A stretch of 64,000 nt of DNA from Lepus europaeus (lineage: Eukaryota > Chordata > Mammalia > Lagomorpha > Leporidae). The notes beneath the pieces were generated by a model. The model was given only the letters and a program-made list of their open reading frames with translations, made no database searches and had not been told where the DNA came from. This document shows, one piece after another, positions 49,661-63,762 of the stretch; positions within the stretch are counted from its first letter, which is position 1, and each line of letters begins with the position of its first letter. The stretch is from positions 2,234,501 through 2,298,500 of the forward strand of contig NC_084845.1 of assembly GCF_033115175.1 (NCBI RefSeq). The letters run 5' to 3'. Made by a program: the position numbers and the translations under genes.

Positions 49661-51008
49661 CAGCTCTGGCATGATGCCTTCTGCCTCCAACCCCTGTTTC
49701 CTATCATGCATACCCTGGAAGGAAATAGGTAATTACCTGATACTCAGATCCCTGCCACCCATCTGAGAGATCTGAATTCACTTTTAGGTTCCTGACTTCG
49801 GCCTGTTCTGTCCGTGTCAATGTCGGGCTATGGGGAATGAACCAGCAGAGGGCAAAATCTCTCTCCCTCCTTATTTTTCTATCTCTTCCCATTTATGTGT
49901 CTCTTGCCATCTCTTTCTCTCTCTGCCTTAAATTAAGTACCATTAAAATTATTATTAGACTTCAGAAAGGTTGCCAGGTAGCTAATCAGTATAGTAACTA
50001 AGAGTTTCAATTTATGCAAAAAACACACATCATATTAATTATAGCAGAAAGCAGTGATTCCGCTGACACCAAGAAACATTCCTATAGTAACTTCAAGCAT
50101 GAAATGAAGATTACCAAAAATTGCTAATGCCTATAAAAGAATTGATTAAATGGAAGTGAGTGAAACAGGGATGAACTGCTAAAATGATACTCTATTTAGT
50201 GACAAGAAGACTCTAAATGTTATCAGTTCCTGTCTTCTAAAGGTGTCCACTGTGACATCCTAACAAACATTTGGGACTTGACAAAGTGTTCAGAAGGTAA
50301 AATGGAAGGAAACAAGAGGACTGGAACCCAGACCACGTTCATAGAGGGGACATTTATTGTCACCTGTGAAAATGTATGTTAAATCTGAGACACTGTTTCA
50401 TTCTTGCCTTTTGACACCCCTATGACCTCTGTATTCATATTGTGAAGTGTTTTATAGTTATCATGAATATCCTAATTTATCTGAGGGATTTCAGATATGC
50501 ATCATATGCGTAGTTGTGTTTTCCTGTGTGTATACCACAAAAGAAGCTAAAAGTTACTCTACCAACACATTTGCAGTATAGAGTATTATTAGCTGTAGTC
50601 ATCATGTGTGCATCAGATTTCCAGATTTACTCATGGTCATTGAGCAACATAGGTATAGATGAAGGTTTTATTGTGATACAGAAAACTACACTTTGAACAT
50701 AAAAGCAAATCACAAAGGGGAAAAGGGAATTTTATTGCTATTACCAAGCAAGGGAGAGAGTACATGCATGTGCTCAATGAGAGAGAGAAAAAGGAAGTCA
50801 GAGAGAGGGATAGAGAGAGAGAGAGCAGATAGACAGAAAAGAGAGAAAAAGAGAGAGGGGTGGAAACTGACATGAAAACATACACTGCAATAATCTCGGG
50901 TTGGTGTCTATTATGGCAACAGAGATAAATATGAATATTTTCCATGACTGGGATGAGTGAATGCAGAGAATCACTTCCAGCCAAATAATGCCCTGCCTGT
51001 CTCACCAG
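49661..51008. other. Intron 5 of gene D, remainder
   Basis: Contains a (GA)n-rich tract at 50755-50870 and otherwise no recognised element. The last 70 bases match the region before exon 6 of gene C. Confidence 0.5.
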
Positions 51009-51922
51009 ATGTGGAGCAGTGTGTGCGCTGTCTAGATGACCAGTAACCAAATCCTGCACGGGATCGGTGCCTGCCCAAGGTCGTGGTGTTCCTGGCCTAT
51101 GAAGACCCGTTAGGAGCAGCACTGGCCGGGGTGGCTCTTTGCTTCTCTGTGCTCACTGCTCTGGTACTCGGGCTGTTTGTGAAGCACAGAAACACTCCCC
51201 TAGTCAAGGCCAATAACCGCAACCTCAGCTACACCCTGCTCGCCTCCCTCTGTCTGTGCTTCCTCTGCTCCCTGCTTTTCCTTGGCCGTCCCAACACAGC
51301 CACCTGCATCCTCCAGCAGACCACGTTTGCCATCGTGTTCACAGTGGCTGTGTCCACCATCTTGGCTAAAACCATCACCGTGGTCCTGGCTTTCAAGGCC
51401 ACAGCACCGGGGAAGAGGATGAGGCAGTGGTTTGTGTCTGGGGCACCTAACTCCGTCATTCCCATCTGCTCCCTCCTCCAAGTGGTGCTCTGTGGAATCT
51501 GGCTGGGAACGTGTCCTCCCTTCATTGACACAGACACACATGCTGAGCCTCAGCAGCTCCTGGCCCTGTGCAACAAGGGCTCTGCCACTCTCTTCTACCT
51601 CGTGCTGGGATACCTGGGGTCCCTGGCTCTGGGCAGCTTCTCAGTGGCTTTCTTGGCCAGGAGTCTGCCTGATACATTCAATGAAGCCAAACACTTGACG
51701 TTCAGCATGCTGGTGTTCTGTAGTGTGTGGGTGACCTTCATTCCCGTGTATAATAGCACCAAGGGGAAGGTCATGGTGGCTGTGGAGGTCTTCTCCATCT
51801 TGGCCTCCAGTGCGGGACTCCTGGGCTGCATCTTTGCCCCCAAGTGCTACATCCTTCTGGTCCGGCCGAACAGGAATGTTTTACGAGGAATAAAGGAGAA
51901 AGCAAGGTCTAGGGGACCATAA
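51009..51922 (+). CDS. Gene D exon 6: 7TM domain with early nonsense codon
   Basis: It starts [12 protein letters not shown] and meets TAA at 51044-51046. It then keeps the full 7TM frame to KEKARSRGP-stop at 51922. This 914-nt exon is almost identical to exon 6 of C and E. Confidence 0.9.
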
Positions 51923-53473
51923 GCAGACTGTGCATTTACTCCCAGGTTTTGTAAAATGAAAGCAAGGGCTGAATCTAAGCACACTGCTCTAGTCCTCAGG
52001 ACTGAGATAGAGCAGGACACTGCACCTTCTCATTGGACACAAGGCTCTCCTTTCTTTCTGTAACGGCTCAGAACACTCCAACCTTCTTTCTTTTCACCTT
52101 AATAACATGTAGGCTTTTTTCTTTTTGACTGTGTTAATTTAATTTTAATATCATAAATTAAATTTCTAGTTCTTGTCACATAAGTTACTTTTCCAGTGCT
52201 TTTACTGTACATGTTTAAATAGCACAATATGATACTTTGATATGGCTGTAAAAGTGAACTAATGACTAGAGTCAAGCAAAGTCACATATGCATCATGTGT
52301 GTAGTTGTATTTTCTTCTGTGTGCACCACTAAAGCAGATAAAAGTTGTGCTAATAATACATTTCCGGTATAGAGTGTTGTTAGCTGTGGTCGTCCTGTGT
52401 GCATCAGACTTACTCCTTTACTCACTACACATTTGTCACCTCTGACCTATTTTCCACACTCCCCCTTCTCCCGACCTCAGGAGCCACAGGACCACTATCC
52501 TATGTGTGACATCACAGATAAATGTGCTTGAGTACAGGAAATTGGACCATGCCATTATGAGGCCTGATATGTCCAAAATCTGCAGGGTAGACCAGGAGGC
52601 TCAGAACTCAGGAAGGCCAAGGCTGCAGGCCTTGTCTAGTGTCCTGCTGAAGTTGTCGATGAGATTCCAGAGCTGCCTGCTGCAAAGTCTCCTGTCTTGG
52701 TTTTCAATTCAGACCTTCCACTGACTACAGGAGACCCAGCCAGAGTAGCAAGCGAAACGTTCTTTGCTCAAAGTCCACCAACTTCAATACTCATCTCATC
52801 TAAAACAACCAACCAGAAACCTCAGAGTAATATTTGATCAAATGTCAGGGTAACCAAGTGTGCAGTAAAGATGACACATCTAATGAGAAATCACATATTT
52901 TCTTATTCAGCTAGGGCCAAATCCACTAATTTGATTTACCAAGTACAGGGATAGCAGAGAAAATTGCACTGTGGGTATATATCTGTGCGAGGCTGACCAG
53001 GAAAATGAGTAGAGGAATGGTCTTTCTGGTGCATCAAACACCTTTCCCCAAAGAACAGAGTCACAAGAACATGATCTCACTACAGTTTTGCAAAGTGAGA
53101 AGGGAAGAGATGGGAGATGTTGCTGGGAAGATGGACCAAATTGGTATTTCCTACTGGGCTACATTCAGGCTCTAGGATTCTCTTCCATGGTGGATGGGAG
53201 CCTGCGAGGGCTGTGAGCCAAGCACAGTCATTACGACATCAACATCATCTTGGTGGCAGAATGAAGGATGGGGAAGAGGGAGCTGTACGTGCCAAAGGGC
53301 CAGTCAGCTTTTCTGGCTCTGTCTCCGGCAACTGCAGACCTCTTTATGCAACAGACACTGGGGTCTCATTTCTCCACACCCAATTTCACTCTGCATCATT
53401 AATTCAAAATCCAGGGGCTGTCAGTGTGGTACAGTAGGTTAATCTTCCACCTGCGACACCAGCATCACATATG

Positions 53474-53874
53474 TGTGGGGAAATTAGTCACATGAAACTA
53501 TTCGAAGATGGTGCCCAAAGGAAGTAAGGTGGGCGGAATCCAAAGTTGTTTACCACTAAAACTAATTGGCTGCGCAACATCAGGGGAGGTAACAAAACTA
53601 GTAACAAGTGTATAGACATATGGCTAGTCCTATAGAAATCCCCCCGTAAAATGACCGTTTAAGTGATTGGTTGGTCCTTAGCCCTACCCCAATGACTCTG
53701 CAGTTTTGTGCTATAAAAGGTTCTGTTTCTCACGAAGTAAATGAGTCCTTGCTAGACTTGGCTCCCCGCTGCGTCTGATTGTCTCTGGGATTGGGAGGCT
53801 GGGGAACCGGCGAGCGGCGCACTCACCTTTCCTCGGACCCAGTCCATCCTGTACGGGTGGACTAAGACCCAGCA
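53474..53874 (+). repeat. 5' LTR of the ERV
   Basis: 401 bp, begins TGTGGGGAAATTAGT and ends ...CCCAGCA. It has a TATAAAAG box near 53711. It is about 13 bp longer than the 3' LTR and otherwise about 95% identical. Confidence 0.9.
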
Positions 53875-53876
53875 TC

Positions 53877-53894
53877 TGGCGCCCAACGTGGGGC
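53877..53894 (+). other. Primer-binding site, Lys-tRNA type
   Basis: TGGCGCCCAACGTGGGGC, two bases after the LTR. It is the sequence known from betaretroviruses of the MMTV/MPMV type that use tRNA-Lys1,2. Confidence 0.9.
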
Positions 53895-54200
53895 TCGAGC
53901 AGTTACTTTTCGGCCGAGGCCAAGCGGTCTCTCAGGGTAAGTGAAACCCTAGTATGGGTAATGCAGTTTCGTCCATTATGGACTCGGCCTTAAAGGCCTT
54001 ACAGGACTTGGGAGAGCCCAGAGACTCAGAGGAAGATGGCGGGGAAAGAGAACGGGCTAAGTTTAATCAAAAAGCAAAAACGAAAGTAAAAGTCACCCGG
54101 CCTAGCCCATCCGCCCCAGAAGGGCCGGAACCCCCCCCCCATACCTCCTGGGGGCAGAGACGGCCTCCCCCTATGTAAAACTGCAGAGGGAGCTACCTGA

Positions 54201-55182
<982 letters not shown>

Positions 55183-55617
55183 AGGGTTGAGCACCCTGCT
55201 ATACAACACCCACCCGTACCACGCCTTCCCCATGCTGCTGCTGGACACTATGCCCTGGTCTACGTGCCCATCACGTCCAAGGGCAAGGAGACCAGCCTGC
55301 CCAGGACTGCCTGCAGCCCCACCTCCTGGAGATGCTCATTCAGCTGCCTGCCAGCTCCGTCACCAAGGTCTCCATCCAGTTTGAGTGGACCCTGCTCAAG
55401 TGGACTGAGTACACTCCAGACCCCAGTCATGGCTTCTATGTCAGCCTGTCCATCCTCAGTGCAGCTACTTCGTGAGACTGTACACGGAACTGCTGCTGGT
55501 GAGCCTGCCTACGCAGGACTTCAGCATGCCCTACAATGTGATCTGCGTGTGCTACGGCTCCTTCTCCACATTGAGGAGCCTAGCACCAGCGGCCTGGCCA
55601 AGAGGCTGGCCTAAAGG
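55183..55617 (+). pseudogene. PIGT: PIGT-like 3' segment inside the ERV
   Basis: This matches the PIGT C-terminal region as I remember it, for example [42 protein letters not shown] and the end GLAKRLA. Coding blocks follow each other without introns, so it came from spliced RNA. It is broken in several places and not a working gene. Confidence 0.85.
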
Positions 55618-55619
55618 AA

Positions 55620-56138
55620 CAACTTTTAAAACAAAAGGGGGGCACCAACCCCCCTCTCAATGGGTGTGTGAGACTACAGGGATGGGTCATTGGATTAAAA
55701 AGGGGGCACCAACCCCCCTCTCAATGGGCGTGGGAGACTACGGGGATGGGTCATTGGATTAGTCAAAAGGTTCTCAGGAAAAAATCTGGAATGGATGTCA
55801 AATTGTTAATGAGACTTTGGGCCAATGGGTGGCACCCCAGAAGGGAGGGATGTTTTTGTTATGCAGGGCTACAGACTCACACCTTGTATTTCCATAGGGG
55901 TACTGGTACACAATGATTCCTGCATGCTAGTGTCCCTCATCCCCCACGTACTGTATCCACGCTCCCATAATTACAAGTCACGTGACACCCCAAGACGGGG
56001 AAAGCACCCAGCGTCCTGTACCAACCTAAGACAGGGCTCATGGCCAAGTTGCCTGGGTTACCAATGACGGGTAAGGGCAAGGACGGCTGGGGTCAACCTA
56101 AGACAGGGACCCCATGCTAAAACAAAAAAGGGGGAATA
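55620..56138 (+). other. Env-like remnant and polypurine tract of the ERV
   Basis: The stretch at 55780-56030 has the flavour of the C-terminal part of a type-D/gamma-like surface protein, with a basic cluster near its end. A 64-bp unit is duplicated in tandem at 55633-55761. AAAAAAGGGGG just before the 3' LTR is the polypurine tract. Env assignment is by resemblance only. Confidence 0.5.
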
Positions 56139-56526
56139 TGTGGGGAAATTAGTTACATGATGGTGCCCAAAGGAAGTAAGGTGGGTGGAATCCAAAGTTG
56201 TTTACCGCTAAAACTAATTGGCTATGCAACATCAGGGGAGGTAACAAAACTAGTAACAAGTGTATAGACATATGGCTAGTCCTATAGCAATCCCCCCATA
56301 AGGTGATTTTTTAAGTGATTGGTTGGTCCTTAGCCCTGCCCCAATGACTCTGCAGTTTTGTGCTATAAAAGTTTCTGTTTCTCAGGAAGTAAATGAGTCC
56401 TTGCTAGACTTGGCTCCCCGCTGTGTCTGATTGCCTCTGGGATTGGGAGGCTGGGGAACGGGCGAGCGGCGCACTTACCTTTCCTCGGACCCAGTCCATC
56501 CTGTACGGGTGGACTAAGACCCAGCA
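56139..56526 (+). repeat. 3' LTR of the ERV
   Basis: 388 bp, from TGTGGGGAAATTAGT to CCCAGCA, followed directly by the CATATG target duplicate. Confidence 0.9.
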
Positions 56527-57725
56527 CATATGGGTGCTTGTTCCAGTCCCGGTTGCTCCACTTCCTTCCAACTCACTGCTAAGCCAGGGAAGGTTGCAGA
56601 GGATGGCCCAAGTGCTTGGGCCACTTCCTCATGCAGGAGACCCGGAGGAAGCTCCTGGCTCCTGGCTTCAGATTGGCTCAAATCCAGCCATTATGGCCAT
56701 TTGGGGAGTGAACCAATGGATGGAAGACCTTTCTCTCGGTGTCTCCTTCTCACTGTATGTAAATCTACCTCTCAAATAAATAAATAAATATCTGGAAAAA
56801 AAGAAGTGGAGTGGCCAGGGCTCAAACTGGCACCCATATGGGAGGCCACCATTGTAGATGATGGCTTAATCTGCTACACCACAATGGCAGCCCCTGGATT
56901 TTCTTAATGCAATGGCTACAAATTGTGAGAAAACAAACAGTGCATACACAACAGGATGTTCCATCTCAAAGCAAGAAAAATCTTAAAACTGTTTTCAGTA
57001 GAAAACTGGGAGGATTGAGAAATAAGAAAAATAAGTGGAAAAGTAAAAGCATTACTACAAGCAGAAAACTGTAAACTCAAAGATAAAGTGGAAACTTACG
57101 ATACTTCCGATGACTCCATACTTCCACCTTGTCTGACAAAACACTAAATAGAAAGGGTAGAAAGAACTATGGCAAGTCCTTGTCCAGAGAAGAAAAAGGA
57201 AAGGAAAAAGCTAATGAGCACTAACAGGGGCTGTACCACTATCACCAGAGCACATCCTGCTTAGTAGTCAGTAGGGAGGCTCTCCAAGGAGGAGGGAGGT
57301 AGAGTGAAGCAAAGCTACTCTTTATCCATAGCTTTTAAGTCTGGTCACTAAGTCATCACTTTCTAGAGTCTGATATACAAAGGAAAATACCTTCTTCAAC
57401 TTTAGAAACAACTCTGAAAGGGTTTATGTCTGTACCCACACGTGTCTGTTCATGTAGCAGACATGTGGACATATTTCCCAGCTCTTGTTGAAAGGCAGAG
57501 AACAATTCACCCCAGTAGCATGGAGTGAACTTAACGCCCACTCTTGATGTATGATTTCATCCTGCACTGAAGACAACCAGTCGTCCACAGTTCTTGATCC
57601 TAGGTTTGGGTCAGGCCAAACATAAGGTGACTCTGTAATATAACATCATCTCATAAAGTCAGAAATTGCTCTTTAAAAGAAGGTAGGGAAGGGCTGACGC
57701 TGTGGCTGGGGTATAGCGTTGCCAC

Positions 57726-60700
57726 CTGAACATAGATGCAAAAATCCTCAATAAAATTCTAGCCAATAGAGTGCAACATCACATTGGAAAGATCATCCAC
57801 CCAGACCAAGTGGGATTTATCCCTGGCAAAACAATAAACATGATACACCACATTAACAGGCTGCAGAACAACCATATGATTCTCTCAATAGACGCAGAGA
57901 AAGCATTTGATAAAATACAACACCCTTTCATGATGAAAACCCTAAGCAAACTGGGTATAGAAGGACCTTCCCTAATAATCAAAGCAATTTATGAAAAATC
58001 ACTGCCAGCATCCTTTTGAGTGGGGAAAAGTTGGAAGTATTTACGCTGAGATCTGGTACCAGACAGGGATGCCCACTCTCACCACTACTATTCAATATAG
58101 TTCTGGAAGTCTTAGCCAGAGCTATTAGGCAAGAAAAAGAAATTAAAGGGATACAAATTGGAAAGGAAGAACTCAAACTATCCCTCTTTGCAGATGATAT
58201 GATTCTTTATTTAGGGGACCCAAAGAACTCTACTAAGAAACTACTGGAACTCATTGAAGAGTTTGGCAAAGTAGCAGGATATAAAATCAATGCACAAAAA
58301 TCAACAGCCTTTGTATACACAGGCAATGCCACGGCTGAGGAAGAACTTCTAAGTTCAATCCCATTCTCAATAGCTACAAAAACAATCAAATACTTTGGAA
58401 TATACTTAACCAAGGACATTAAAGATCTCTACGATGAAAACTACAAAACCTTAAAGAAAGAAATAGAAGAGGATACCAAAAAAATGGAGAAATCTTCCAT
58501 ATTCATGGATTGGAAGAATCAACATCATCAAAATGTCCATTCTCCCAAAAGCAATTCATACATTCAATGCGATACCAATCAAGATACCAAAGACATTCTT
58601 CTCAGATCTGGAAAAAATGATGCTGAAATTCATATGGAGACACAGGAGACCTCGAATAGCTAAAGCAATCTTGTACAACAAACACAAAGCCGGAGGGATC
58701 ACAATACCAGATTTCAGGACATACTACAAGGCAGTAGTTATTAAAACAGCATGGTACTGGTACAGAAACAGGTGGATAGACCAATGGAACAGAATAGAAA
58801 CACCAGAAATCAATCCACACATCTACAGCCAACTTATGTTTGATCAAGCACCAAAAAATAATTCATAGAATACGGACAGTCTATTCAATAAATGGTGCTG
58901 GGAAAATTGGATTTCCACGTGCAGAAGCTTGAAGCAAGACCCCTACCATTCACCTTACACAAAAATTTACTCAACATGGATTAAAGACTTAAATCTACGA
59001 CCCAATACCATCAAATTATTAGAGAGCATTGGAGAAACCCTGCAAGATATAGGTACTGGCAAAGACTTCTTGGAAAATACCCCAGGAGCACAGGCAGTCA
59101 AAGCCAAAATTAACACTTGGGATTGCATCAAATTGAGAAGTTTCTGTACTGCAAAAGAAACAGTCAGGAAAGTGAAGAGGCAACCAACAGAATGGGAAAA
59201 AATATTTGCAAACTATACTACAGATAAAGGGTTGATAACCAGAATCTACAAAGAAATCAAGAAAATCCACAACAACAAAACAAACAGCCCACTTAAGAGA
59301 TGGGCCAAGGGCCTCAACAGACATTTTTCAAAAGAGGAAATCCAAATGGCCAACAGACACATGAAAAAATGTTTAAGATCACAAGCAATCAGGGAAATGC
59401 AAATCAAAACCACAATGAGGTTTCACCTCACCCCGGTGAGAATGGCTCACATTCAGAAATCTACCAACAATAGGTCCTGGAGAGGATGTGGGGAAAAAGG
59501 GACACTAACCCACTGTTGGTGGGAATGCAAACTGGTTAAGCCACTGTGGAAGTCAGTCTGGAGATTCCTCAGAAACCTGAACATAACCCTACCCTACAAC
59601 CCAGCCATCCCACTCCTTGGAATTTACCCAAAGGAAATTAAATTGGCAAACAAAAAAGCAGTCTGAACATTAATGTTTATTGCAGCTCACATCACAATAG
59701 CTAAGACCTGGAACCAACCCAAATGCCCATCAACAGTAGACTGGATAAAGAAATGATGGGACATGTACTCCATAGAATACTATACAGCAGTAAGAAACAA
59801 TGAAACCCGGTCATTTGCAACAAAATGGAGGAATCTGGAAAACATCATGCTGAGTGAATTAAGCCAGTCCCAAAGAGACAAATATCATTTGTTTTCCCTG
59901 ATCGGTGACAACTAACTGAGCACCAAAGGGGAAAACTGTGGAAGTGAAATGGACACTATGAGAAACAGTGACTTGACCAGATCTTGTGCTGACTGTTGAT
60001 GTACAATGTAATACTTTATCCATCTTAGTATTTTTTTTTGTTCTGGTACTAATGCTTGAACTCTGTAATTAATACACAATTATTCTTAGGTGTTTAAATC
60101 TTGACTGAAAAGTGATCCCGGTTAAATATAAGAATGAGAAAAAGAGAGGGAGGAGATGTACAAATGGGGACACGCAAAATCGGACTGGTCCTGAATGATG
60201 GAGTTAGAATCGTGCCAGGGGATTCCAATACAATCCCATCAAGGTGGCATGTACCAATGCCATCTCACTAGTCCAAATGATCAATTTCAGTTCACAATTG
60301 ATGGCTCTGATAGATTTAAGAGTCAAAGGGATCGCACAAATAAGACTAGTGTCTGCTAATACTAACTGATAAAACCAAAAATGGAGAGAAAGATCCAACA
60401 TGGGAAGTGGGAGACACAGCAGACTCATAGAATGGCAGATGTCCTAAATAGCACTCTGGCCTCAAAATCAGCCCTTAAGGCATTTGGATCTGGCTGAAGA
60501 GCCTATGAGAGTATTTTAGGCATGGAAAGCCAAGACACTCTGGCAAATAAGAAGAAGCAGCAGAAAGAAGGAAGAAGAAAGAAGGAAGAAGGAAGAAGAA
60601 GAAGAAGACCTAAATGAAAGATCTCAGCAAGTGTGATCCCAGAGGAAAGAATGGGGCCATCAAGGTAGGAGGTACCTTTCTCTGAAGGGAGGAGAGAACT

Positions 60701-61410
60701 TCCACTTTGACTATGACCCTGTCGGAATAAGATCAAAGACGGCGAACCCAAAAGGCTTCCATAGCCTCGGCAACCCATGACTAGAGCCTAGGGAGATTAC
60801 TGACGGCATAAACAAGAGTGTTAAATTGTTAAATCAACATCAAGAGTCACTGTGTACTTACATCCCTTGTGGGATCTGTCCTTAACGGGTTCTCCAATGT
60901 GAAGTAAAGCTATAGCTAGTACTGAAACAGCATTTTAACACTTTGTGTTTACGTGTGGGTGCAAACTGATGAACTCTTTACTTAGTATATACTGAATCGA
61001 TCTTCTGTATATAAAGATAATTGAAAATCAAAAAAAAAAAACCTTGGTGTTAAATTGGAAATTACATATAAATTAATCATTTTTTTTGAAAATATCATGT
61101 AGAATCTCTGTCATTATTGTGCTGTACACTGTTATTTAATGCTATAACTAGTACTCCAACAGTATTTTTTCACTTTGTGTTGCTATGTAAGGGAAACTGT
61201 TAAAATCTTTATATATACTAAACTGATTTTCTGTACATAAAGAGAATTGAAAATGAATCTTGATGTGAATGGAAGGGGAGAGCGAGCAGGAAAGGGGAGG
61301 GTTGCGGGTGGGAGGGAAGTTATGGGGAGGGTAGCCATTCTAATCCAAAAGCTGTACTTTGGAAATTTATATTCATTAAATAAAAGATAAAATAAATAAA
61401 AATAATTTTA
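57726..61410 (+). mobile_element. L1 (ORF2 3' half and 3' end) between inverted arms
   Basis: ORF2 runs from the reverse-transcriptase region ([31 protein letters not shown] near 58184) through the C-terminal region (59500-59666, [20 protein letters not shown]). It is interrupted by frame changes near 58016, 58530 and 58870 and by stops. The 3' untranslated region follows. A poly-A-like break at about 61030 and a second L1 3' end (about 61080-61410, GGGTTGCGGGTGGGAGGGAA) suggest two copies in tandem or one nested piece. It includes a GAA-rich tract (60545-60607). Confidence 0.85.
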
Positions 61411-63762
61411 AAAAAAGCTATGGATAAAGAGTAGCTTTGCTTCACTCTACCTCCCTCCTCCTTGGAGAGCCTCCCTACTGACTACTAAGCAGGATGTGCC
61501 CTGGTGATAGTGGTACAGCCCCTGTTAGTGCTCATTAGCTTTCTCCTTTCCTTTTTCTTCTCTGGACAAGGACTTGCCAGAGTTCTTTCTACCCCTTCTA
61601 TTTAGTGCTTTGTCAGACAAGGTGGAAGTATGGAGTCATCGGAAGTATCGTAAGTTTCCACTTTATCTTTGTGTTTACAGTTTTCTGCTTGTAGTAATGC
61701 TTTTACTTTTCCACTTATTTTTCTTATTTCTCAATCCTCCCAGTTTTCTACTGAAAACAGTTTTAAGACTTTTCTTGCTTTGAGATGGAACATCCTGTTG
61801 TGTATGCACTGTTTGTTTTCTCACAATTTGTAGCCATTGCATTAAGAAAATCCAGGGGCTGCCATTGTGGTGTAGCAGATTAAGCCATCATCTACAGTGG
61901 TGGCCTCCCATATGGGTGCCAGTTTGAGCCCTGGCCACTCCACTTCCTTTTTTCCAGATAGTTATTTATTTATTTGAGAGGTAGGTTTACATACAGTGAG
62001 AAGGAGACACCGAGAGAAAGGTCTTCCATCCATTGGTTCACTCCCCAAATGGCCATAATGGCTGGATTTGTGCCAATCTGAAGCCAGGAGCCAGGAGCTT
62101 CCTCCGGGTCTCCTGCATGAGGAAGTGGCCCAAGCACTTGGGCCATCCTCTGCAACCTTCCCTGGCCATAGCAGAGAGCTGGAAGGAAGTGGAACAACCG
62201 GGACTGGAACAAGCACCCATATGTGATGCTGGTGTCGCAGGTGGAAGATTAACCTACTGTACCACAGTGACAGCCCCTGGATTTTGAATTAATGATGCAG
62301 AGTGAAATTGGGTGTGGAGAAATGAGACCCCAGTGTCTGTTGCATAAAGAGGTCTGCAGTTGCCGGAGACAGAGCCAGAAAAGCTGACTGGCCCTTTGGC
62401 ACATTCAGCTCCCTCTTCCCCATCCTTCATTCTGCCACCAAGATGATGTTGATGTCGTAATGACTGTGCCTGGCTCACAGCCCTCGCAGGCTCCTGTACA
62501 CCATGGAAGAGAATCCTAGAGCCTGAATGTAGCCCAGTAGGAAATACCAATTTGGTCCATCTTCCCAGCAACATCTCCCATCTCTTCCCTTCTCACTTTG
62601 CAAAACTGTAGTGAGATCATGTTCTTGTGACTCTGTTCTTTGGGGAAAGGTGTTTGATGCACCAGAAAGACCATTCCTCTACTCATTTTCCTGGTCAGCC
62701 TCGCACAGATATATACCCACAGTGCAATTTTCTCTGCTATCCCTGTACTTGGTAAATCAAATTAGTGGATTTGGCCCTAGCTGAATAAGAAAAAATGTGA
62801 TTTCTCATTAGATGTGTCATCTTTACTGGACCCTTGATTACTCTGATATTAGATCAACAGTATTCTGGGGTTTCTGGTTGGTTGTTTTAGATGAGTGTTG
62901 AAGTTGGTGGACTTTGAGCAAAGAACGTTTCCCTTGCTACTCTGGCTGGGTCTCCTGTAGTCAGTGGAAGGTCTGAATTGAAAACCAAGACAGGAGACTT
63001 TGCAGCAGGCAGCTCTGGAATCTCATCGACAACTTCAGCAGGACACTAGACAAGGCCTGCAGCCTTGGCCTTCCTGAGTTCTGAGCCTCCTGGTCTACCC
63101 TGCAGATGTTGGACATATCAGGCCTCATAATGGCACGGTCCAATTTCCTGTACTCAAGCACATTTATCTGTGATGTCACACATAGGATAGTGTTCCTGTG
63201 GCTCCTGAGGTCAGGAGAAGGGGGAGTGTGGAAAATAGGTCAGAGGTGAGAAATGTGTATTGAGTAAAGGAGTAAGTCTGATGCACACAGGACGACCACA
63301 GCTAACAACACTCTATACCGGAAAAGTATTATTAGAGCAACTTTTAGCTGCTTTAGTGGTGCACACACAGGGAAACACAACTACACACATGATGCATATG
63401 TGACTTTGCTTGACTCTAGTCATTAGTTCACTTTTACAGCCATATCAAAATATCATATTGTGCTATTTGAACATGTACAGTAAAAGCAATGGAAAAGTAA
63501 CTTATGTGACAAGAACTAGAAATTTAATTTATGATATTAAAATTAAATTAACACAGTCAAAAAGAAAAAAGCCTACATGTTATTAAGGTGAAAAGAAAGG
63601 AAGTTTGAGTGTTCTGAGCCGTTACAGAAAGAAAGGAGAGCCTCGTGTCCAATGAGAAGGTGCAGTGTTCCGCTCTATATCAGTCCTGAGGACTGGAGTG
63701 GTGTGCTTAGATTGAGCCCTTGCTTTCATTTTAGAAAACCCGGGAGTAAATGCACAGTCTGC
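61411..63762 (-). repeat. Duplicated V2R 3'-flank block, copy 3 (downstream of gene E)
   Basis: Inverted relative to copy 2 and in the same orientation as copy 1. It includes the nested SINE pair (61857-62277). At 62218-62223 it has the single CATATG where copy 2 has the ERV. Confidence 0.85.
61857..62277. repeat. Nested C-repeat SINE pair holding the ERV-free site
   Basis: A plus-strand half SINE (61857-61945) is followed by a reverse SINE (about 61955-62277). The reverse SINE is the counterpart of the one split by the ERV. Confidence 0.85.

Larger units (their letters stand above)
37981..51922 (+). pseudogene. Vomeronasal type-2 receptor, gene D (six exons, one nonsense codon)
   Basis: The exons are 37981-38195, 44577-44868, 45753-46559, 47615-47842, 48581-48704 and 51009-51922, with matching phases and AG/GT borders. 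Without the stop they would code 859 aa, a normal V2R. The signal peptide is MLPRVFLVRLLRFLLLLRGS; the flytrap, cysteine-rich and 7TM regions are all present. The only defect I find is TAA at 51044-51046, codon 568, where genes B and C have TAC. It lies 36 bases into the last coding exon, before the first membrane segment. The predicted product would be a 567-residue ectodomain with no membrane anchor. The downstream 7TM frame is undamaged, which suggests a recent loss, a polymorphism or a sequence error. The gene could be a young pseudogene or encode a soluble receptor fragment. Confidence 0.88.

Noticed and set aside
52506-53442. Conserved-looking short frames in the V2R 3' flank (also 4854-5054, 62254-63179)
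   Set aside because: They recur because the whole block is a recent duplication; copy 1 shows changes that alter the frames, and no known protein is resembled.
57771-59666. Reverse-transcriptase frames
   Set aside because: Considered as part of the ERV pol, but sequence and 3' end are L1 ORF2; no link to the LTR element.
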